A stretch of 64,000 nucleotides of DNA. It comes from Marinobacter sp. MDS2. Lineage in GTDB: Bacteria > Pseudomonadota > Gammaproteobacteria > Pseudomonadales > Oleiphilaceae. The notes under the pieces were generated by a model, which had not been told where the DNA came from, did no database searches, and was given only the letters and a program-made list of their open reading frames with translations. The position numbers were made by a program, and so were the translations under genes. Below are positions 37,477 to 47,098 of the stretch, piece by piece. The stretch covers positions 744,001 through 808,000 of the forward strand of contig NZ_JAVAJF010000001.1 of NCBI RefSeq assembly GCF_030718085.1, given 5' to 3'. The first letter of the stretch is position 1. Each line of letters begins with the position of its first letter.

Positions 37477-38597
37477 AAACACTCCAAGTAGGCGTGAACC
37501 ACCAAATCCTCACTAAACTCCCTCTCCATCCTCCCCCGAGCCGCATCCCCAGCCCTTTGCACCTCAGCAGCATCCATCCCCAAAACCCGCCGCATAACCC
37601 CAGCCAAAGACTCCGCACTGCGCACCTCACACAACCACCCGGTCACCTCCGGCTCTATGGCATGGCGGCAGCCGGGCACGTCGGTCACTATGGCCGGGCG
37701 GCCCATGGCGGCGGCTTCCAGAACGGTGCGAGGCATGCCTTCGCGGTAGGAAGGCAAAACGAGCACATGGGCCTGTTCAATCAGCGGGCGAACATCGTCT
37801 GTGGCACCCGGGTATTCCACAATGCCCTCGGTCTGCCACTGGCGAACCTCCTCCTCGGAAATCGCCGTGCGGTTGCTCACCCCCAACGGCCCCACCAACA
37901 GGCAACGCACATCCAGCCCTTCGGCTTTCAACTGCCGGCAGGCTTCGGCATATTCCCGAACGCCCTTATCCCCCAGCAAACGGGCAATCATAATAAAGGT
38001 GAACGGCCCGCCTTCCGGCAGGGGCGAGGCCTGAAACCGCTGCAAATCCACGCCGGAGCCGGGCAACAGGGTATAGGGCGTATCCCCCAGCAACCCCTTA
38101 TCCCGAAAAACCGACAAATCTTCTTCATTCTGGAAAAACAACCTCCGCGCCCGGCGGTTCACCAGCCCATACACCTGCCGCACCCGCCGGAACAGCCAGG
38201 AATCGTGAATAAACGCCGTACCCAGGCCGGAAATGTTGTTCGCGAACGGAATCTTCTGCAGCGCGCACACCAGGCCGCAATAGATGTTCATCTTCACCGT
38301 AAAGTTGAACACAAAATCCGGCCGGTACCGGCGCATCACCGCCCAGATAAACCGCAGGCTGCGCAGCTCCTGCACCGCGCCCGTGCTCTTGCCATCCAGC
38401 GGCAAGGCAATATGCTCCGCCCCCAGCTCATCCGCCAGGCGCTGGCTGAAATCATCCAACGGAGACAGGCAAATCACCCGGTTACCCTGCTCACGCAACG
38501 CCTGAATGGTACTCGCGCGGAAGTTATACAAATACCAGGAGGTATTAGACGTAAGAAAAACCACCGGCTTCAAAAGCGCACCCGCCTGCCCGCTCAA
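37473..38597 (-). CDS. Glycosyltransferase family 4 (PglA/WcaL-like)
   Basis: 374 residues. Acceptor domain opens [34 protein letters not shown] and [11 protein letters not shown] resemble PglA-type HexNAc transferases. Donor site EX7E in [23 protein letters not shown] overlaps with both neighbours. Last glycosyltransferase gene of the capsule operon. Confidence 0.9.
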   Translation of the reverse strand: MSGQAGALLKPVVFLTSNTSWYLYNFRASTIQALREQGNRVICLSPLDDFSQRLADELGAEHIALPLDGKSTGAVQELRSLRFIWAVMRRYRPDFVFNFTVKMNIYCGLVCALQKIPFANNISGLGTAFIHDSWLFRRVRQVYGLVNRRARRLFFQNEEDLSVFRDKGLLGDTPYTLLPGSGVDLQRFQASPLPEGGPFTFIMIARLLGDKGVREYAEACRQLKAEGLDVRCLLVGPLGVSNRTAISEEEVRQWQTEGIVEYPGATDDVRPLIEQAHVLVLPSYREGMPRTVLEAAAMGRPAIVTDVPGCRHAIEPEVTGWLCEVRSAESLAGVMRRVLGMDAAEVQRAGDAARGRMEREFSEDLVVHAYLECL

Positions 38598-39625
38598 TGC
38601 TCCAAATACCAGGGCATGGCCCTGGCAATCCCCTCAAAAATCCGGAACTCCGGCGCATACCCCAGCTTACTCGCCGCCTTACCAATATCCGCCTGAGAAT
38701 GCCGAACATCCCCCGGCCGAAAATCCCGGTATACCGGCTCTTTGTCGTACACCACACCATTCTCCGCCAGAGCACTCTTCAGCGCGGCGAACAGATCATT
38801 CAGCGTGGTGCGGTCACCCACTGCCACGTTGTAAACCTCGTTTTTGGCAGAATCCTCCGCCGTGGCCGCCAGCAGGTTAGCCTGCACCGCATTCTCGATA
38901 AAACAGAAATCCCGGCTGGTTTCGCCGTCGCCGTTGATGAACACATCCTCACCGCGCACCATGGCGGCGGTCCATTTCGGGATAACCGCCGCATAGGCCC
39001 CATCCGGGTCTTGCCGCTTGCCGAACACATTGAAGTAACGCAGGCCAATGGCCTTGAAGCCGTAACTGCGGGCGAACACCTCTGCATACAGCTCATTCAC
39101 ATACTTGGTGACCGCATAAGGCGACAACGGCTTGCCAATGTTCTCCTCCACCTTCGGCAACGCCGGGTGATCACCATAGGTAGAGCTGGACGCCGCATAA
39201 GTGAAACTCTTCACCCCCGCATCCCGCGCCGCCACCAGCATATTCAGAAAACCGGTGATGTTGGCCGCATTGGTGGTGATGGGATCATTCAAAGACCGGG
39301 GCACCGAACCCAGCGCCGCCTGGTGCAGCACATAACCCACACCCTCACAGGCCCGGGCACAATCTTCCGGATTGCGGATATCGCCCTCAATAAACTGAAA
39401 CCGCGCCCACTGCTCTGCAGACACCAGGCTGCGAACCTCATCCAGGTTACGCTGATAGCCGGTGGCGAAGTTGTCCAGTCCGACCACGCGCTGGTTCAGC
39501 TTCAGCAGGTGCTCCAGAAGGTTGGAGCCGATGAAGCCGGCTGCGCCGGTGATTAGCCAGGTTTTGGGCTGGCTGGGGAGTTGGTCGAGAAGTTGGGGGT
39601 AGCGCCGATTATCAGCAGAGAGCAT
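38594..39625 (-). CDS. tviC: UDP-N-acetylhexosamine 4-epimerase (TviC/WbpP type)
   Basis: SDR epimerase of 343 residues interconverting UDP-GlcNAc/GalNAc or their uronates. [17 protein letters not shown] binds [15 protein letters not shown] and the YxxxK motif in [14 protein letters not shown] are catalytic. The extra N-terminal 20 residues and the RNLDEVRS segment match TviC/WbpP. Probably works with the TviB-like dehydrogenase to make UDP-GalNAcA. Confidence 0.92.
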   Translation of the reverse strand: MLSADNRRYPQLLDQLPSQPKTWLITGAAGFIGSNLLEHLLKLNQRVVGLDNFATGYQRNLDEVRSLVSAEQWARFQFIEGDIRNPEDCARACEGVGYVLHQAALGSVPRSLNDPITTNAANITGFLNMLVAARDAGVKSFTYAASSSTYGDHPALPKVEENIGKPLSPYAVTKYVNELYAEVFARSYGFKAIGLRYFNVFGKRQDPDGAYAAVIPKWTAAMVRGEDVFINGDGETSRDFCFIENAVQANLLAATAEDSAKNEVYNVAVGDRTTLNDLFAALKSALAENGVVYDKEPVYRDFRPGDVRHSQADIGKAASKLGYAPEFRIFEGIARAMPWYLEH

Positions 39626-39648
39626 CAGAGAACCTTTTAGAGTTTATT

Positions 39649-39687
39649 GGCCACGAAAACCACGAAAGGACACGAAAAATACGGACG
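39649..39687. repeat. GCCACGAAA-type repeat, single arm
   Basis: GGCCACGAAAACCACGAAAGGACACGAAA (threefold CACGAAA) lies just upstream of tviC. It has the same organisation as the repeat at 55944-56023 but lacks the second arm. Confidence 0.75.
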
Positions 39688-39693
39688 GGATTT

Positions 39694-40443
39694 TTAGCGC
39701 CCCGCCAGGCGCCCGACAATTTCCTTAATCGCCCGACTGCTGCCGTCCAGCGCGCGGGTATCAGGAAGCAGGTTTCGCCACAGGGGCCGGGACAGCACTT
39801 CGTGGTCGGTTGCCACCGGAACAACCTCCAAGCCTTGGGCCTCAAACAAACGCCTGGCCCTTGGCATGTGATAGGCGGAAGTCACCAGAAGAATCCGGCT
39901 AATGCCGTGCCCTGCAAGAATCTCCGCCGAATACTCTGCGTTCTGGCTGGTATTCCGGCTCCGGTTTTCCAGAACCAAGGCCTGGCCGGGAACTCCCAGA
40001 TCCCGCATAAACTGGCCCATAGCTTCAGCTTCAGACGCAGCACTGTGCGAAGGATCGCTGCCACCGATTAGCAACACTAGCGGTGCTTTAGAAGCATGAA
40101 ACAACCGGGCGGCATGCCAAACCCGATCAGCACCGGACTCCAGGTTCGGATACAGATCACCGTGGCCCGCAGGCGACACGCCGCCGCCCAACACCACAAT
40201 AGCCTCCGCCTGAGGCACATCTTGAATCGCCATCGGTGGATGCTGATTTTCCAGGTAGCCGCGTACCCAATTGCTGGCGGCAGGCAAAGACCAGAACCAC
40301 AACCAAAGCAGCGCCAACACACCCAGTGATATTGCCAAACGCAGACGGCCCCAGAGCGCCAGAACAACACCCAGCAAACCGCCAAATATTGATGCGCCCA
40401 ATGGCGATATCAGTGCTATCGCGAGCTTGGAGATTATAAACAT
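39694..40443 (-). CDS. YdcF/ElyC-family (DUF218) membrane protein
   Basis: 249 residues. Two N-terminal membrane helices (about 5-50), then the periplasmic DUF218 Rossmann-like domain: AIVVLGGGVSPAG, VLLIGGSDPSHSAASEAEAM, ENRSRNTSQNAEY and ILLVTSAYHMPRA. Family members (ElyC, SanA) influence envelope and undecaprenyl-phosphate metabolism. Such genes often accompany exopolysaccharide operons. Confidence 0.88.
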   Translation of the reverse strand: MFIISKLAIALISPLGASIFGGLLGVVLALWGRLRLAISLGVLALLWLWFWSLPAASNWVRGYLENQHPPMAIQDVPQAEAIVVLGGGVSPAGHGDLYPNLESGADRVWHAARLFHASKAPLVLLIGGSDPSHSAASEAEAMGQFMRDLGVPGQALVLENRSRNTSQNAEYSAEILAGHGISRILLVTSAYHMPRARRLFEAQGLEVVPVATDHEVLSRPLWRNLLPDTRALDGSSRAIKEIVGRLAGR

Positions 40444-40492
40444 GCCTTACTCGCCATTCTTGACAAAGGGATAGCCCTGCCAATACTGCAGC

Positions 40493-41533
40493 TTAAAGCC
40501 AAACAATATTTTGGTAAGGCAACCAAGCAAAAGAATGCCCCGCAAAAAACAACCAAACGGCCTGCACCAGCCCGTAATACCCAACCACTCCAAGCGTGAC
40601 CAGACCACGGTGCCGAGGATCAGTCACCACAAACGGCAAACGGGCAAATACAAACATCTGAATCGGAATCAGATACAACGCGACTCGATCAGTAGCAGTG
40701 GAAGACAAAACCACCAGCGGAATACACACCAGGGAAAGCACTGACATCCAGAACCAGAGTTTGTTCTCTGCTTCGGTCAGCCTCAGGTACCGGCGAAACA
40801 CAAAGAACAACATCGCAGGAACCGCATTCATCAGCACCCTGATCAATCCGCCCTGTGACTCATAATCCGCCTCCACGTAGTTCGTCCAAAGCCGCTCTGC
40901 GGAGTCGAAGACGAAGAGATAGCCACCTACCAGCGAAATAAGGCCAACCCAGAGCAAACTCCAGAAACGGTTTGAGGTAGAGGCCAACGCAGCGACGGGT
41001 AGCATCAGAACTGCCGACTTGTGGAAAGTAGCGGCCAACATCACCCAGAAAACAAACCAGCGCATTTGGCCGTTACTAAGTGAGACCAGGCCAATCAACA
41101 GTAGCCCCAAGGCCGCTGACTGACGGGTGTAGCCCATGCCCACCACAATGATCAGATAAGGAACGGCCACCAATAGCGCCAGCCAGGGCAGGGGCTGGCT
41201 GCGGGCAAAACGCACGACACCCGCCATTACAATCATCCCGCAAAGGGTGTTAACCCAATAAATCGTGCCTCCGGCTTGCCCTACAAACCAGTTAAGCAGG
41301 TAATAGCCAGGGTCCCCTCCCGCTATCACCTCCCACAGGTTCTTTGCGGTATGAATTTCGAGAAGGTTTATGTAGGCAAACCAGTCCCCGCCAACTTCAA
41401 AACGCAGCCCTATCGCAAGAGAGAACACCAACCAGGCAAGGCCCCAAGCGTACGGCTTCGATTTGTCAGCCAAACGCTGATTCGCCAGAACCACGCCTGC
41501 TGGGATCAGAAAAAAGAGCCAATAAGGCAGCAT
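40493..41533 (-). CDS. EpsG-family polysaccharide polymerase (Wzy-like)
   Basis: 346 residues with about ten hydrophobic segments. The pattern GLRFEVGGDWFAYINLLE after two helices is the EpsG family hallmark; GYTRQSAALGLLLIGLVSL and FHKSAVLMLPVA follow. Presumed polymerase of the capsule operon, distinct from the Wzy at 27 kb. Confidence 0.88.
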   Translation of the reverse strand: MLPYWLFFLIPAGVVLANQRLADKSKPYAWGLAWLVFSLAIGLRFEVGGDWFAYINLLEIHTAKNLWEVIAGGDPGYYLLNWFVGQAGGTIYWVNTLCGMIVMAGVVRFARSQPLPWLALLVAVPYLIIVVGMGYTRQSAALGLLLIGLVSLSNGQMRWFVFWVMLAATFHKSAVLMLPVAALASTSNRFWSLLWVGLISLVGGYLFVFDSAERLWTNYVEADYESQGGLIRVLMNAVPAMLFFVFRRYLRLTEAENKLWFWMSVLSLVCIPLVVLSSTATDRVALYLIPIQMFVFARLPFVVTDPRHRGLVTLGVVGYYGLVQAVWLFFAGHSFAWLPYQNIVWL

Positions 41534-41582
41534 GGGTTACCTAAGAGAAATGAATGAGGAATTCAGGCAGTATCAAAACAAA

Positions 41583-43556
41583 TCAACTTACCGAGGGATT
41601 CCAGCGCTTAATCCAGGCGCTCAACTGAAGCACGGCCCACAACTGCTGTGCATAATGCCCTCGCCCCTGGATGTGCCGATCCCACATCAATCGGACAGTT
41701 TTAGGGTCCAAAGCCGGAATTTGACTCAACCAGTGCACGCTCAATAAATCTTCCGCCCATTCCCTCAACGGCCCACGCAACCAGTCATCCAAAGGAATCG
41801 CAAACCCCATCTTGGGCCTCTCAATCAGTTCCCGTGGTACATGGCGATAAAGAATCTGGCGCAACGCCCACTTGCCCTCACCATTTCTCACCCGCATATC
41901 CAACGGCAACTGCCAGGCTGCTTTAAATACCTCTGGATCAAGGAAAGGCGCCCTAACCTCAAGGCTGCTGGCCATGCTGGCGCGATCCACTTTAACCAGC
42001 ACATCATCCACCATGAAGTTGAGGGTATCCATCAACATCATCCATTCCACCTGATTAAATCCCGCCAGGGCTGGATACAAATCCTCTACCGGATTTCCAG
42101 ATCGATAGTCAGCCTTTAATAACTGCTCAGGGTGGCGATTCATAGAGGCCAGGCCACCATATAGCGCCCGGTCCGAGCTGCAAGCAAGCACATCTGCCAA
42201 TTTATAAAGCTTCTCGCCAAAGGTACGAATCTGATATCTGGACGGCAGCACCTTGCTTCCCAAGACCATCATGCGATCGTATCCAGACGAAGGCACAAGT
42301 TTCAGCATTTGCCCCAGCGCTTGTCGCACTGGCAAAGGCATGCGGTTGAGCTTGCTCCACACCCTCGGTACCCAAACATAGCGATTATAACCCCCAAACA
42401 ACTCATCGCCCGCGTCGCCACTCAAGGCAACCGTCACATGCTGCCGGGTAAGGGCAGATATCAAACAGGTAGGTAACTGGGATGAATCAGCAAACGGTTC
42501 ATCGTATAACTCAGGCAGCTTTGGAACGAGGTCCAACGCCATCTCCGAAGTAGCCCGGAGAGTTGTATGCTCCGATCCAAGATGGGCGGCAACCGCAGCC
42601 GCATGCTCAGATTCATCGTAACGAGGGTCATCAAACCCAACTGAAAATGTTCGGATCTTCTGGCTGCTCTGGCTTTGCATCAGCGCCACAATGAGCGAGC
42701 TGTCTACACCACCGGAAAGAAAGGCACCAAGTGGCACATCCGCCGCCATCTGCTGGCGAACCGAGGCAACCAGCGCCTGCTCGACGTTGGCCAGTGCCAA
42801 TTCAGGATTATTGTTGCGGCCCTCCAGCGCAGTGCGTGCTGCCTCAACGGGAGACCACCACTTAATCGCCGGTGGCAGCCCGCCGTTACCGGCATCCGAA
42901 ACCGAAACTTTCAATAAACAGCCCGGTGGCAGCTTGAACACATCTTTGAAGATGCTCTCCTGCCCGCCAACGCAACCAAAGCGGAGGTAGTTTTCCACCA
43001 CATTGGGCTCGACCTCTCCCCTCCATCCCGGTGCCCGCTGCAGCGCTTTAAGCTCAGAACCAAATACCAGTGCACCTGCAACCAAACCATAATAGAGCGG
43101 CTTCTCCCCAAATCGATCCCGAGCCAAGGTAAGCGTTTGTTCTTCGCGATCCCACAGGGCAATCGCAAACATACCGGTTGCCATTTCAAGGGTTTTCTCA
43201 ACACCCCACATAGTGAAAGCACAAAGCAACGTTTCTGTGTCTGAGTGTCCCTTCCAGCCTGTGGATGCCTTGCCGGCAGATTCCAGTTCCCTGCGAAGCG
43301 CATTGTGGTTATAGATCTCTCCGTTAAACGCCAGCACAAAGCGCCCACAACCGGAAAGCATGGGCTGATGGCCTGCGGGCGACAAATCCACAATCGAAAG
43401 GCGCCTATGCCCCAACCCTAGACCAACCGAAGGCTCTTCCCAAACTCCTGAATCGTCCGGACCGCGATGGATAATCGAATCGGCCATTTGTTGCAGGGCA
43501 GGATTGAGAGGTTCGCTGCCAGGAACGCCCCGGAAAATGCCAGTAATCCCGCACAT
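41583..43556 (-). CDS. asnB: Asparagine synthase (glutamine-hydrolysing) family amidotransferase
   Basis: 657 residues. N-terminal class II glutaminase with Cys2 nucleophile (MCGITGIFRG), FNGEIYNHNALR and DTETLL. C-terminal ATP-pyrophosphatase domain with FLSGGVDSS (279-287). In polysaccharide clusters such enzymes (WbpS-like) turn sugar uronic acids into uronamides. The TviB/TviC pair provides such uronates, so amidation of GalNAcA is a plausible role (inference); free asparagine synthesis cannot be excluded. Confidence 0.92.
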   Translation of the reverse strand: MCGITGIFRGVPGSEPLNPALQQMADSIIHRGPDDSGVWEEPSVGLGLGHRRLSIVDLSPAGHQPMLSGCGRFVLAFNGEIYNHNALRRELESAGKASTGWKGHSDTETLLCAFTMWGVEKTLEMATGMFAIALWDREEQTLTLARDRFGEKPLYYGLVAGALVFGSELKALQRAPGWRGEVEPNVVENYLRFGCVGGQESIFKDVFKLPPGCLLKVSVSDAGNGGLPPAIKWWSPVEAARTALEGRNNNPELALANVEQALVASVRQQMAADVPLGAFLSGGVDSSLIVALMQSQSSQKIRTFSVGFDDPRYDESEHAAAVAAHLGSEHTTLRATSEMALDLVPKLPELYDEPFADSSQLPTCLISALTRQHVTVALSGDAGDELFGGYNRYVWVPRVWSKLNRMPLPVRQALGQMLKLVPSSGYDRMMVLGSKVLPSRYQIRTFGEKLYKLADVLACSSDRALYGGLASMNRHPEQLLKADYRSGNPVEDLYPALAGFNQVEWMMLMDTLNFMVDDVLVKVDRASMASSLEVRAPFLDPEVFKAAWQLPLDMRVRNGEGKWALRQILYRHVPRELIERPKMGFAIPLDDWLRGPLREWAEDLLSVHWLSQIPALDPKTVRLMWDRHIQGRGHYAQQLWAVLQLSAWIKRWNPSVS

Positions 43557-43559
43557 AAT

Positions 43560-44642
43560 TCAGGAATTACCCCGCTGCCCGACACTTCGGAGAATACCGG
43601 CCAACACCGGCGCCTGTACCTGCAGAGAATACTTCTGCTCAACTGCTTTCCGGCCAGCCATACCAAGCTCGGACTGCCGAGGCCGGGAACTTAGAATTCC
43701 TGTCAAAGCCTCAGCCCATTCACCTACCGATTCAGCCAGCTGCCCACAGTAGTTCTCGTTCACGATCTCGACATTAACCCCAACCGGCGAAGCCACCACT
43801 GGAACACCACAGGCCATATACTGAATCAGCTTGTAACCACATTTGCCCTTTTCCCACGGACCATCTTCAAGTGGCATGATGCCGACATCCATTTGGGCAA
43901 CGAGGGCTGCTTCTGATTCTTCAGTCCACCGCACAACATCCACCGGAATCCCTGGCAATTGCTCCCGCACGCTTTCTGTAGCCCCGACCAGTAGCAAACT
44001 AGCTCCCGTCTCATCACAGACTTTTCTCAGAGCATCCCGAATATCGACGACATAACGCTGCGTGGAGGGTGAACCAATCCAGCCAATGATCGGCGTCTTG
44101 GTTTGATCAGTCTTGGCATTCTGATAACGCTCGCGGTCTACCACGGTAGGAATTAGTTCAATTCGGCGCGCACCGGCTTTTCGAGCGCGTGCCGCCAAAT
44201 ATTCATTGCCTGCCACAACACAGGCAGAATTGCGCATCACAGCATCAATTTTCTTTCCCAAAAACACTCTGATGAGCCCATTGCCAGAGCGATCATAGTT
44301 ATGAAAAACCGCATCATCGTAATCAACCACGTAGGGTTTACCGAGCAATCTCAGCAATTGCTCTGCAAAAGCTGGGAGATAGGGAAATACTTCGTACTCA
44401 ATCCACAATACGTTATAGCGAAAGGCTGTCAGCAAAAGGAAAAGTCGCTTCAAATACAGCATAAGCGAGCGGACCTTTGACTTACGCCCTTTCTCGTAGA
44501 GTTCCCTGAGGTAATTCTCATCAAACAAGCTGCTGACCGTAACCTCGATACCCTCGTCAGCCAGAGCCGGAAGGTATTGCAGGGAGCGCAACCGGGAACT
44601 AGCCCCCATACGCGGGTACTTCGATAACAACAGTACCTTCAT
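43560..44642 (-). CDS. Glycosyltransferase family 4
   Basis: 360 residues. MKVLLLSKYPRMGASSRLRSLQYLP begins a GT-B acceptor domain; the donor side has IIGWIGSPSTQRYVVDI and YMACGVPVVASPVGVN. Lies 3 bases upstream of asnB and overlaps the next GT4 gene by ATGA. Specificity unknown. Confidence 0.87.
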   Translation of the reverse strand: MKVLLLSKYPRMGASSRLRSLQYLPALADEGIEVTVSSLFDENYLRELYEKGRKSKVRSLMLYLKRLFLLLTAFRYNVLWIEYEVFPYLPAFAEQLLRLLGKPYVVDYDDAVFHNYDRSGNGLIRVFLGKKIDAVMRNSACVVAGNEYLAARARKAGARRIELIPTVVDRERYQNAKTDQTKTPIIGWIGSPSTQRYVVDIRDALRKVCDETGASLLLVGATESVREQLPGIPVDVVRWTEESEAALVAQMDVGIMPLEDGPWEKGKCGYKLIQYMACGVPVVASPVGVNVEIVNENYCGQLAESVGEWAEALTGILSSRPRQSELGMAGRKAVEQKYSLQVQAPVLAGILRSVGQRGNS

Positions 44643-45853
44643 TGAAGAATGTCCCGGTAAAGCTCCCGGTAGGCTTGGGTGCCTGCCTGAAGAGAAAAAA
44701 CTTTCTCCGCCGCACGCCTACACCGCCCAGGTAGCTCTGCATCATTCATCAGCTCCAAGAGCTCTCGAAACGCAGACTTCATCGCATCCGGCGTCCCTTC
44801 AGTAACCAGAACACCCACACGGTATTTCTGGATAATCTCAGCCACATCCCCAACCCCAGGATTGGCAACAACAGGTAAGCCACAACCAAGAATTTCCGCC
44901 ATACGGGTTGGAGAACGTCCCAATTCCGAAACTTCCCCGCCGGCATAAAACATCACAGAAGCAGTGTGGCGCTGAACAGCTTCGTGCACTTCGTGAGAAG
45001 GCATCGAGTAGATTTTTAGCCTTGCATTCAGATCACCAGCCAGACCAAGCTGTCTTCTTACCTCGCTGGGATCATCCCGAGTGACAATTTCAAAACTAGC
45101 AGTCGGTTCGTGCGATCCAACCTCCTGAAAAAAAATACGGAGCCAATCCAGGCGAAACCAACCGCTTAGCACTGTTCCCAAACAACTGAATACAGGCGCA
45201 CTCTCCTGAGCAGAGAACCTTTCTTCTTCATCTAAAGGCACAAATCGGTCAAGGTCAGCACAGGTCGGAATAACAACCAACTTTTGGTTTCGAAGTTCAT
45301 CCGGGTACGTCTCTCGAAGATAAGCGGTTGCCGCATCGGTTAACGAAACCACCGCCGCTGCGTTCTTCAAACATGAACGCTCAACCCAAGCGATGGCTTT
45401 GTGCATGACAGAGCCTCGCTTCAAACGGCCAGCAGTGATCAATTCCTCTGGCCACAGCGCCCTCATATCGAAGATAAAGGGTGTACCGGTCAGCTTATTA
45501 ACAAGCAAGGCAACAGCAGCGGGAATGTAGGAGCGCGCGTGAATCAGTTCGGCGTTGCCCTCACGAACTTCCCGAAGGCACAAGAACAGAAAAACAATCA
45601 TACTCCAGGCTGGAGCGATTACCTTCGGGCGATGGTGGAATCGCTGCGGGAACCAACGGATTCCATGCCTTTCGCAATCGTTCTGCACGCTGCCGAAGGC
45701 TTGCTGGTCTGCGCGATCCTCTGGTTTCTCGAAACTAATCAGAGAGACTTGGTAATTCTTTGATAAGAATTTCAGATAGGAAAGAACCTGGCTTTGGCCC
45801 AGTGGTTCAAGCATTCCATTTCGGGTGATATATAAAACCTTACACTTGCGCAA
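44639..45853 (-). CDS. Glycosyltransferase family 4
   Basis: 404 residues from TTG 45853, which has GAGG 6 bases upstream. GT-B fold: GMLEPLGQSQVLSYLKFL, FIFDMRALWPEELI, then RSPTRMAEILGCGLPVVANPG near the C-terminus. Coupled by ATGA to the next gene. It lies at the right-hand end of the compositionally normal part of the operon. Confidence 0.87.
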   Translation of the reverse strand: MRKCKVLYITRNGMLEPLGQSQVLSYLKFLSKNYQVSLISFEKPEDRADQQAFGSVQNDCERHGIRWFPQRFHHRPKVIAPAWSMIVFLFLCLREVREGNAELIHARSYIPAAVALLVNKLTGTPFIFDMRALWPEELITAGRLKRGSVMHKAIAWVERSCLKNAAAVVSLTDAATAYLRETYPDELRNQKLVVIPTCADLDRFVPLDEEERFSAQESAPVFSCLGTVLSGWFRLDWLRIFFQEVGSHEPTASFEIVTRDDPSEVRRQLGLAGDLNARLKIYSMPSHEVHEAVQRHTASVMFYAGGEVSELGRSPTRMAEILGCGLPVVANPGVGDVAEIIQKYRVGVLVTEGTPDAMKSAFRELLELMNDAELPGRCRRAAEKVFSLQAGTQAYRELYRDILQ

Positions 45854-45910
45854 CGAAAACCTCAGAGTGTCTTTTTATGAAAATTTGCTTGTGGAAAGCC
45901 TAAACTCATC

Positions 45911-45934
45911 TTTAATCTTCTCCCGAAGATTAAA
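45911..45934. repeat. Perfect hairpin between two GT4 genes
   Basis: TTTAATCTTC-TCCC-GAAGATTAAA, a 10-bp perfect stem with a 4-base loop and no T-run on either side. It lies in the 150-base gap that marks the edge of the AT-rich segment. Confidence 0.7.
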
Positions 45935-46003
45935 TACTAATCTAACTACCCTTGAAGCAGTTACATCAAAAACATGCGGGCAGATCTAAGCATTTTTTGT
46001 AAA

Positions 46004-47089
46004 TTATGAGGTCAATAATTCAAGATATTTCTGACCAATCACCTCAACACTGAAGTCTGCAGCACGCGCCTCTAACTCGACAGAATCATGAGCGCTAGCC
46101 AAAGATTCAACAATTGCCGTTGCTAATGCGACGTGATCCCCAACAGGTACTAGTCGCCCATACCGACCATAATCCAAGATTTCAGCAGGGCCGGATCGAC
46201 AATCCGTTGATACAACGGGAGTGCCCGCCGCCATTGCCTCGACGATGACATTTCCAAAGCCCTCCCAAGCAGAAGAAAGAATAAATAGCTCTGCTGCTCG
46301 ATAGAACGGACCTGGATCTGCCACAAATCCACCAAAATGAACATAATCATCGAGCCCAAGCGAGAAAATAAGTCCTTTCAGCTCATTTTGTAAGGGGCCC
46401 GTTCCAAGAATAAGTAAAGAAATATCCCGACCAGAATCGACAACTCTCCTAACAGCCCTAAACATAGTAGGATAGTCCTTGGCTGGTTTAAGCGACCCTA
46501 CCGCTAACAGACGGTCACCCGCCGCATGTTCAATCCACTTGCGACAGTTTTTGTCTTCCGGCAGCAATCTACTACTGAGCGCTATAGGATTGTGAATGAC
46601 CCTGCCAAAATCTTTAGGCAAACCCAAACCATATAGATCGTTTAGAACCCCTGCCGAAACACCAACGACTTCATCCGCTTTACCATTAACCCAGCGCATA
46701 CTGGCTCGAAGTGCAATTCCGGAAAGACCGGTACCTTGGGGGGATTGGGACAGGGATGAGTGCTCCGACAGAATTAGTCGTCCCCGAAAATGAGCTAGTT
46801 TGACACAAACTAACGCCAGCGTGGTTAGAGGCCACATTGAAGCCATCAGAGCATCAGGCTGAACTTCTCGAAGATATTGGATTAAAGGCATCATCCCCCG
46901 CCTGATCCGATCAGCCTTAAGATCTATAATCCGCACTGTAGCTGGCACTTGCTCCAACAAAACGCCCTGCTTGCGCAAAACAATCAAATCAACGCTGTAG
47001 CCCCTACGGAGAAACTCTTGAAGCAGAAGTAAATTGACACGCTCTGCCCCCCCACCCCTTAAGTCTGGGACAAATACCGAAATCCTCAT
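46004..47089 (-). CDS. Glycosyltransferase family 4
   Basis: 361 residues. Begins MRISVFVPDLRGGGAERVNLLL, the GGGAERV signature of many GT4 enzymes. Donor-domain blocks: LLAVGSLKPAKDYPTMFRAV, LILGTGPLQNEL, and the EX7E motif in WEGFGNVIVEAMAAG. About 36% identical by eye to the next GT4 in its C-terminal half, suggesting a duplicated pair. Confidence 0.9.
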   Translation of the reverse strand: MRISVFVPDLRGGGAERVNLLLLQEFLRRGYSVDLIVLRKQGVLLEQVPATVRIIDLKADRIRRGMMPLIQYLREVQPDALMASMWPLTTLALVCVKLAHFRGRLILSEHSSLSQSPQGTGLSGIALRASMRWVNGKADEVVGVSAGVLNDLYGLGLPKDFGRVIHNPIALSSRLLPEDKNCRKWIEHAAGDRLLAVGSLKPAKDYPTMFRAVRRVVDSGRDISLLILGTGPLQNELKGLIFSLGLDDYVHFGGFVADPGPFYRAAELFILSSAWEGFGNVIVEAMAAGTPVVSTDCRSGPAEILDYGRYGRLVPVGDHVALATAIVESLASAHDSVELEARAADFSVEVIGQKYLELLTS

Positions 47090-47098
47090 ACAATCCAG

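Noticed and set aside
37494..38696. A 400-codon open frame on the plus strand opposite the GT4 and tviC genes
   Set aside because: Pro/His/Arg-rich translation without any motif; it mirrors the codon bias of well-recognised genes on the other strand.
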